This document shows, piece by piece, positions 60,423-64,000 of a stretch of 64,000 bases of DNA; position 1 is the stretch's first letter; every line of letters begins with the position of its first letter. Below the pieces are notes generated by a model that was not told the DNA's origin, did not search any database, and saw only the letters and a program-made list of their open reading frames with translations. The position numbers were made by a program, and so were the translations under genes. Source of the stretch: Azonexus hydrophilus DSM 23864 (GTDB lineage Bacteria > Pseudomonadota > Gammaproteobacteria > Burkholderiales > Rhodocyclaceae); NCBI RefSeq assembly GCF_000429605.1, contig NZ_AUCE01000012.1, positions 496,001 to 560,000 of the forward strand, read 5' to 3'.

Positions 60423-61211
60423 TCAGGCGACGATGTGGGCGCCGCCGTCGACGTAGATGGTCTGGCCGGTCATTCCGGACGAACCGGAGGTGCACAGGAA
60501 GGCAGTCAGGGCGCCGACTTCCTCGATGGTCACGGTACGGCCGAGCGGCGCCTTCTGCGCGTCGGATTCGAGCAGGTTGTTGAAGTTGGCGATGCCGGAA
60601 GCTGCGCGGGTCATGATCGGGCCGGGCGACACGGCGAAGACGCGGATGCCCTTGGGGCCGAGGTCGTAGGCCATGTAGCGGACGGCCGATTCGAGTGCCG
60701 CCTTGATGATGCCCATGACGCCATAGTTACGCACCACGCGCTCGGCACCGAGGTAAGACATGGTGATCAGCGAGCCGCCGTGGGCCATCAGCGGCTCCAG
60801 GGCTTTGGCCATGCGCAGGAAGCTGTGGCAGGAAACGTTCATGGCGGCGTCGAAACCGGCTTCGGTGGCGTCGATGACGCGGCCGTGCAGGTCGTCGGCA
60901 TTACAGAAGGCCATCGAGTGGATGGCGAAGTCGATTTCGCCGAAGGCTGCGCCGCACTCGGCAATCACGTTTTCCAGACAGCCTTCCTCGGCCACGTCGA
61001 GCTTGAGGAAGCGCTTGGCGCCGAGGGCCTCGGCCAGCGGCTGGGTGTAACGGGCAGTCTTGTCGTTCTGGTAGGTGATGGCGATCTCGCCACCCAGTTC
61101 GACGATGGCCTTGGCCACAGCGTAGGCGATCGACTTGTCGTTGGCGATGCCGGTGACCAGGCCTTTTTTGCCAGCCAGGGGGAGGGCGGTGCTGGGGGTG
61201 CTGGAACTCAT
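60423..61211 (-). CDS. fabI: Enoyl-[acyl-carrier-protein] reductase (NADH) FabI
   Basis: 262 residues, SDR-fold enzyme that finishes each fatty-acid elongation cycle. Motifs: GLVTGIANDKSIAYAVAKAI (nucleotide site of FabI), IDFAIHSMAFCNADDL, and the catalytic region SYLGAERVVRNYGVMGIIKAALES with Tyr and Lys in the Y-x6-K spacing. The C-terminal GMTGQTIYVDGGAHIV is standard. It is the first of five minus-strand genes that run to ackA, with a hairpin after it. Confidence 0.95.
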   Translation of the reverse strand: MSSSTPSTALPLAGKKGLVTGIANDKSIAYAVAKAIVELGGEIAITYQNDKTARYTQPLAEALGAKRFLKLDVAEEGCLENVIAECGAAFGEIDFAIHSMAFCNADDLHGRVIDATEAGFDAAMNVSCHSFLRMAKALEPLMAHGGSLITMSYLGAERVVRNYGVMGIIKAALESAVRYMAYDLGPKGIRVFAVSPGPIMTRAASGIANFNNLLESDAQKAPLGRTVTIEEVGALTAFLCTSGSSGMTGQTIYVDGGAHIVA

Positions 61212-61603
61212 GCTGTTTCCTCGCGGAGTGTTGTTGTGAAAACCTTGGCGCGCATGTTGCGCTGCATCATGCGGTGCAGATTACCACGTTTTTCAGTAGG
61301 GGATTGTGACGTCCATTTGTCACTTTGTTGCGGCAGGCGAATTATCTTTTTGCTATGCGGCAAGAGGGCGCGCGCTGGCTTGCCGGGGTGTGCTCTGCAG
61401 GCGGATTTTCGGCATGCTGCGCCGCCACAAAAAATGTCATTGTTCTTTTGTTGCAACATGGAAAAATTCAGCCATATCAGTGTTTTACGAAATTTATGAC
61501 GGAAATTTTAAGATAATGAAGTCGCGTTTTATTGATCCAGCGCAAAACCGGTCGGGGGCAAAACACTAGAGTGTCGTGGTCTGTTTTCCAGGGGGTGCCT
61601 ACC
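61212..61603. other. 392-base divergent intergenic region between fabI and hoxF
   Basis: No credible gene is seen here. The right half (about 61440-61560) is AT-rich with A and T tracts, in contrast to the flanking genes, and likely holds the hox promoter. A weak TTGTCA-17-AATTAT pair is present in the left part. A TTGAT-N4-CGCAA sequence near 61532 resembles only half of an FNR/CRP-type site. No sigma-54 consensus was found. Confidence 0.4.
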
Positions 61604-63400
61604 GTGTCTGTCTCAGCCGAGATTTCCAGCCTGATCGAGCCGATCCTGCAGCGCCATGCCTGGCGACCGGATCGTCTGGTCCAGATTCTGCGCGAGGTCC
61701 AGGAAGCCGTGGACTTCATTTCCGACGAAACTGCGGCCCATCTGGCCGAGGCCTTGAAGATTCCTTACGCGCAGGTGCACAGCACGCGGGACTTCTACGC
61801 CTTCTTCTACCGCGAGAACCGGGGCCGTTACCGGGTCCTGTTCTCGGACAACATCACCGACCGCATGGCCGGCAACCAGGCCTTGTTCGAGCACATGGCG
61901 AAGCGCCTCAAGCTCGAACGGGGCAAGGTCTCGGACGACGGGCTGGTGAGCATCGACTACTGCTCCTGTACCGGCATGTGCGACCAGGGGCCGGCAATCC
62001 TGGTCAACAACCGGGCGATCACCCGGATGACGCTGCGCCGGGTCGACGAAATCTGCGATCTGATCCGCGGCCAGGTGCCGCTCGACAAGTGGCCGGCCGA
62101 GTTCTTCCGCGTCGACGACAACATCCGCCGTGCCGACATGTTGCTCGGCACGCCGCACGAGCCGGGCAAGGCTGTCCGCGCGGCAATCGCCCGCGGTCGC
62201 GACGGCATGCTGGCTGAAATGAAACTGTCCAACCTGCGCGGTCGCGGCGGCGCCGGCTTCACCACCGCGGTCAAGTGGGAGGCCTGCCGCAACGCCCCGG
62301 CCACGCCGCGCTACATCGTCTGCAACGCCGACGAGGGCGAGCCCGGCACCTTCAAGGACCGCGTCCTGCTGCAGTCTTACGCCGGCCGCGTGTTCGAGGG
62401 CATGGTCATTGCCGCCTGGACGGTCGGCGCCAGCCACGGCTTCCTCTACCTGCGCGGCGAATACCTCTACCTGCTGCAGCCGCTCGAAGCCTACCTCGCC
62501 GGCATGCGTGCCGCCGGCCTGCTCGGCCGCGACATCGGTGGCGTCGCCGGTTTCGACTTCGACATCGAGATCCATCTCGGTGCCGGTGCCTACATCTGCG
62601 GCGAGGAAACAGCGCTGATCGAATCGCTCGAAGGCAAGGCCGGCCGCCCGCGCGTGCGCCCGCCTTTCCCGGTGACTTCGGGCTACATGGGCAAGCCGAC
62701 CGTGGTCAACAACGTCGAGACCCTGTGCAAGGTCACCGAGATCGCCATCAACGGCGGCGCCTGGTACGAGGCGATCGGTACCAAGCAATCGACCGGCACC
62801 AAGATTCTTTCCGTCGCGGGTGACTGCGCCCGGCCCGGGCTCTACGAATACGCCTTCGGCGTGCGCATCGCCCAGGTGCTGGAAGACTGCGGTGCCCAGG
62901 AGGCGATTGCCGTTCAGGTCAGTGGCGCCTCCGGCGTCTGCCTGTCGGAACGCGAGTTCGGCCGGCGCATCGCCTTCGAGGACGTGCCGACCGCCGGTTC
63001 CTTCATGATCTTCGGCAAGCAGCGCGACCTGTTCGAGGTGGCGCGCAACTTCGCCCACTTCTTCGCCCACGAATCCTGCGGCTTCTGCACGCCGTGCCGG
63101 GTCGGCACGGTGCTGATGAAGGAGATCATGGACAAGATCGCCGAGGGGCGCGGCACGCAGTATGAAATGAACGAGCTGCTGCGCCTGCAGCAGGTATTGA
63201 AACCGGGCAGCCACTGTGGCCTCGGCCAGACCGCCGGCAACGCGGTTGCCGACACCGTGCAGAAATTCCGTCCCGCCTACGAACGGCGGCTGGCCGAAAC
63301 CGACTTCGTGCCGGCCTTCGACCTCGATGCCGCCCTGTCCCGCGCCCGCGAACTGGCCGGCCGCGACGATGCCGCCGCCCACCTCGGAGAAGAAGCATGA
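61604..63400 (+). CDS. hoxF: NAD-reducing hydrogenase diaphorase subunit HoxF
   Basis: 598 residues from the GTG at 61604, which has AGGGGG about nine bases upstream; in-frame GTGs and a TTG further upstream are less likely. The N-terminal ~150 residues are NuoE-like with a [2Fe-2S] segment (YCSCTGMCDQGPAILVNNR). The rest is NuoF-like: FMN/NADH motifs LRGRGGAGFTTAVKW and NADEGEPGTFKDR, and the [4Fe-4S] motif ESCGFCTPCRVG. A NuoE-NuoF fusion followed by a NuoG-N-like gene is the HoxFU arrangement of group 3d [NiFe] hydrogenases; a related formate dehydrogenase diaphorase is the main alternative. The downstream genes are outside the window. Confidence 0.87.
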   Translation: MSVSAEISSLIEPILQRHAWRPDRLVQILREVQEAVDFISDETAAHLAEALKIPYAQVHSTRDFYAFFYRENRGRYRVLFSDNITDRMAGNQALFEHMAKRLKLERGKVSDDGLVSIDYCSCTGMCDQGPAILVNNRAITRMTLRRVDEICDLIRGQVPLDKWPAEFFRVDDNIRRADMLLGTPHEPGKAVRAAIARGRDGMLAEMKLSNLRGRGGAGFTTAVKWEACRNAPATPRYIVCNADEGEPGTFKDRVLLQSYAGRVFEGMVIAAWTVGASHGFLYLRGEYLYLLQPLEAYLAGMRAAGLLGRDIGGVAGFDFDIEIHLGAGAYICGEETALIESLEGKAGRPRVRPPFPVTSGYMGKPTVVNNVETLCKVTEIAINGGAWYEAIGTKQSTGTKILSVAGDCARPGLYEYAFGVRIAQVLEDCGAQEAIAVQVSGASGVCLSEREFGRRIAFEDVPTAGSFMIFGKQRDLFEVARNFAHFFAHESCGFCTPCRVGTVLMKEIMDKIAEGRGTQYEMNELLRLQQVLKPGSHCGLGQTAGNAVADTVQKFRPAYERRLAETDFVPAFDLDAALSRARELAGRDDAAAHLGEEA

Positions 63401-64000
63401 GCGAAACCAGCAACGCCAACAGCTTTTCCATCGACGGCCAGCGCATACCCTTCACGCCTGGCCAGACCATCCTGCAGGCGGCGCTCGCCGCCGGCGTTTA
63501 TATCCCGCACCTGTGCCATCACCCGGATCTCAAGCCGCATGGCAGCTGCAAGCTGTGCACGGTGATCGTCAACGGACGCAACGGCTCGGCCTGTACACAG
63601 ATGGCGATGCCCGGCATCGAGGTCGAGAACAATTCGCCGACCCTGAACGACCGCCGTCGCGTGCTGCTGCAGATGCTGTTCGTCGAGGGCAACCACTTTT
63701 GCCCGGGCTGCGAGAAGAGCGGCAACTGCCAGTTGCAGGCGCTCGCCTACGACCTGGAAATGCTGGCCCCGCACTTCCGCCATGCCTATCCGGTGCGGCC
63801 GATTGATACCACCCATCCCGACGTCTGGCTCGACCTCAACCGCTGCATCATGTGCGAGCTGTGCGTGCGCGCCAGCCGCGACATCGACGGCAAGAACGTG
63901 TTCGCCCTCGCCGGACGCGGCGTCGATTCGCACATCGTCGTCAATTCGCCGAGCGGCCGGCTCGGCGACAGTGCGCTCAGCATCGACGATGCCGCCGTCC
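63397..64000 (+). CDS. hoxU: Hydrogenase diaphorase subunit HoxU, N-terminal part (runs off right edge)
   Basis: About 200 residues are visible, starting MSETSNANSFSIDG. A plant-type [2Fe-2S] ferredoxin domain (IPHLCHHPDLKPHGSCKLCTV, ACTQMA) is followed by the NuoG-type His/Cys [4Fe-4S] segment (NHFCPGCEKSGNCQLQALAYD) and a second Cys cluster (NRCIMCELCVRA). HoxU (about 240 residues) passes electrons between HoxF and the HoxYH hydrogenase. The start overlaps the hoxF stop by four bases. The truncated end prevents exclusion of a longer NuoG- or formate-dehydrogenase-like protein. Confidence 0.82.
   Translation, partial: MSETSNANSFSIDGQRIPFTPGQTILQAALAAGVYIPHLCHHPDLKPHGSCKLCTVIVNGRNGSACTQMAMPGIEVENNSPTLNDRRRVLLQMLFVEGNHFCPGCEKSGNCQLQALAYDLEMLAPHFRHAYPVRPIDTTHPDVWLDLNRCIMCELCVRASRDIDGKNVFALAGRGVDSHIVVNSPSGRLGDSALSIDDAAV

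Noticed and set aside
61360-61400. Possible sigma-54 promoter for hox genes (CTGGC...TGTGC)
   Set aside because: The GG-N10-GC spacing is not met, so it does not satisfy the -24/-12 rule.
61532-61550. FNR/CRP-like half site TTGAT-N4-CGCAA upstream of hoxF
   Set aside because: Only the left half matches well; the right half fits three of five positions. It is too weak to call.
61604-63400. HoxF as NuoE plus NuoF of respiratory complex I
   Set aside because: In complex I of these bacteria nuoE and nuoF are separate genes in a long nuo operon. Here both are one chain, followed directly by a HoxU-like gene and preceded by a regulatory region.

Overview
The window is a contiguous stretch of a GC-rich betaproteobacterial chromosome, most likely Rhodocyclales and Azonexaceae/Dechloromonas-like. 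This rests on gene content and order: clpS-clpA beside a divergent cold-shock gene, an ilvB-ilvH-ilvC-pssA-leuA block, folE2-dxs-ispA-xseB, ribF-ileS-lspA-fkpB-ispH, the beta-type families DUF3106, DUF3619, DUF3579 and DUF2069, a class II (B12-dependent) ribonucleotide reductase, and a bidirectional-type hydrogenase diaphorase at the right edge. No rRNA, tRNA, CRISPR array, insertion sequence or prophage was found. Genes are dense, and many adjacent pairs overlap at ATGA-type junctions. GTG and TTG starts are common.

Left part (1-13 kb): a truncated rraA, then clpA and clpS (protein quality control), a divergent cspA/cspD-type gene, a moaC-soxY-soxZ unit, a periplasmic M48 protease with repeats, a TusA-like sulfur carrier, a fused pabB-pabC gene without a normal start codon, valS, and a membrane GT-C-like protein with a small unknown neighbour. 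Middle part (13-30 kb): holC-pepA diverges from the LPS exporter genes lptF-lptG. An ECF sigma factor operon (sigma, DUF3619, DUF3106, RDD) diverges from branched-chain amino acid synthesis (ilvB, ilvH, ilvC, leuA) with pssA embedded. Then come DUF2069-wrbA, a PilZ protein, and the ribosomal rpsP-rimM-trmD-rplS operon.

30-46 kb: folate and isoprenoid genes (folE2, dxs, ispA, xseB), an orphan Rieske oxygenase, an EamA exporter, a small STAS-like protein with sseA, and the divergent queG / tsaE-amiC pair whose start codons share one ATGCAT. A diguanylate cyclase follows, then the ribF-ileS-lspA-fkpB-ispH operon. 46-53 kb: a complete minor-pilin/PilY1 operon (fimT-pilV-pilW-pilX-pilY1-pilE) that looks less GC-rich than its surroundings, then rpsT and a DUF3579 gene.

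53-64 kb: nrdJ preceded by two NrdR-like boxes; then, all on the minus strand, fabI, a miniature protein-kinase-like gene, a CX5R protein-phosphatase-like gene, a MaoC-phosphotransacetylase fusion and acetate kinase. The right edge carries hoxF and a truncated hoxU. The most interesting unexplained feature is the adjacent kinase-like/phosphatase-like pair inside the fabI-pta-ackA cluster, which could be a small reversible phosphorylation module acting near the acetyl-CoA/acyl node. That function is inference. A second c-di-GMP theme is the PilZ protein, the GGEEF cyclase and the type IV pilus PilY1 operon in one window.
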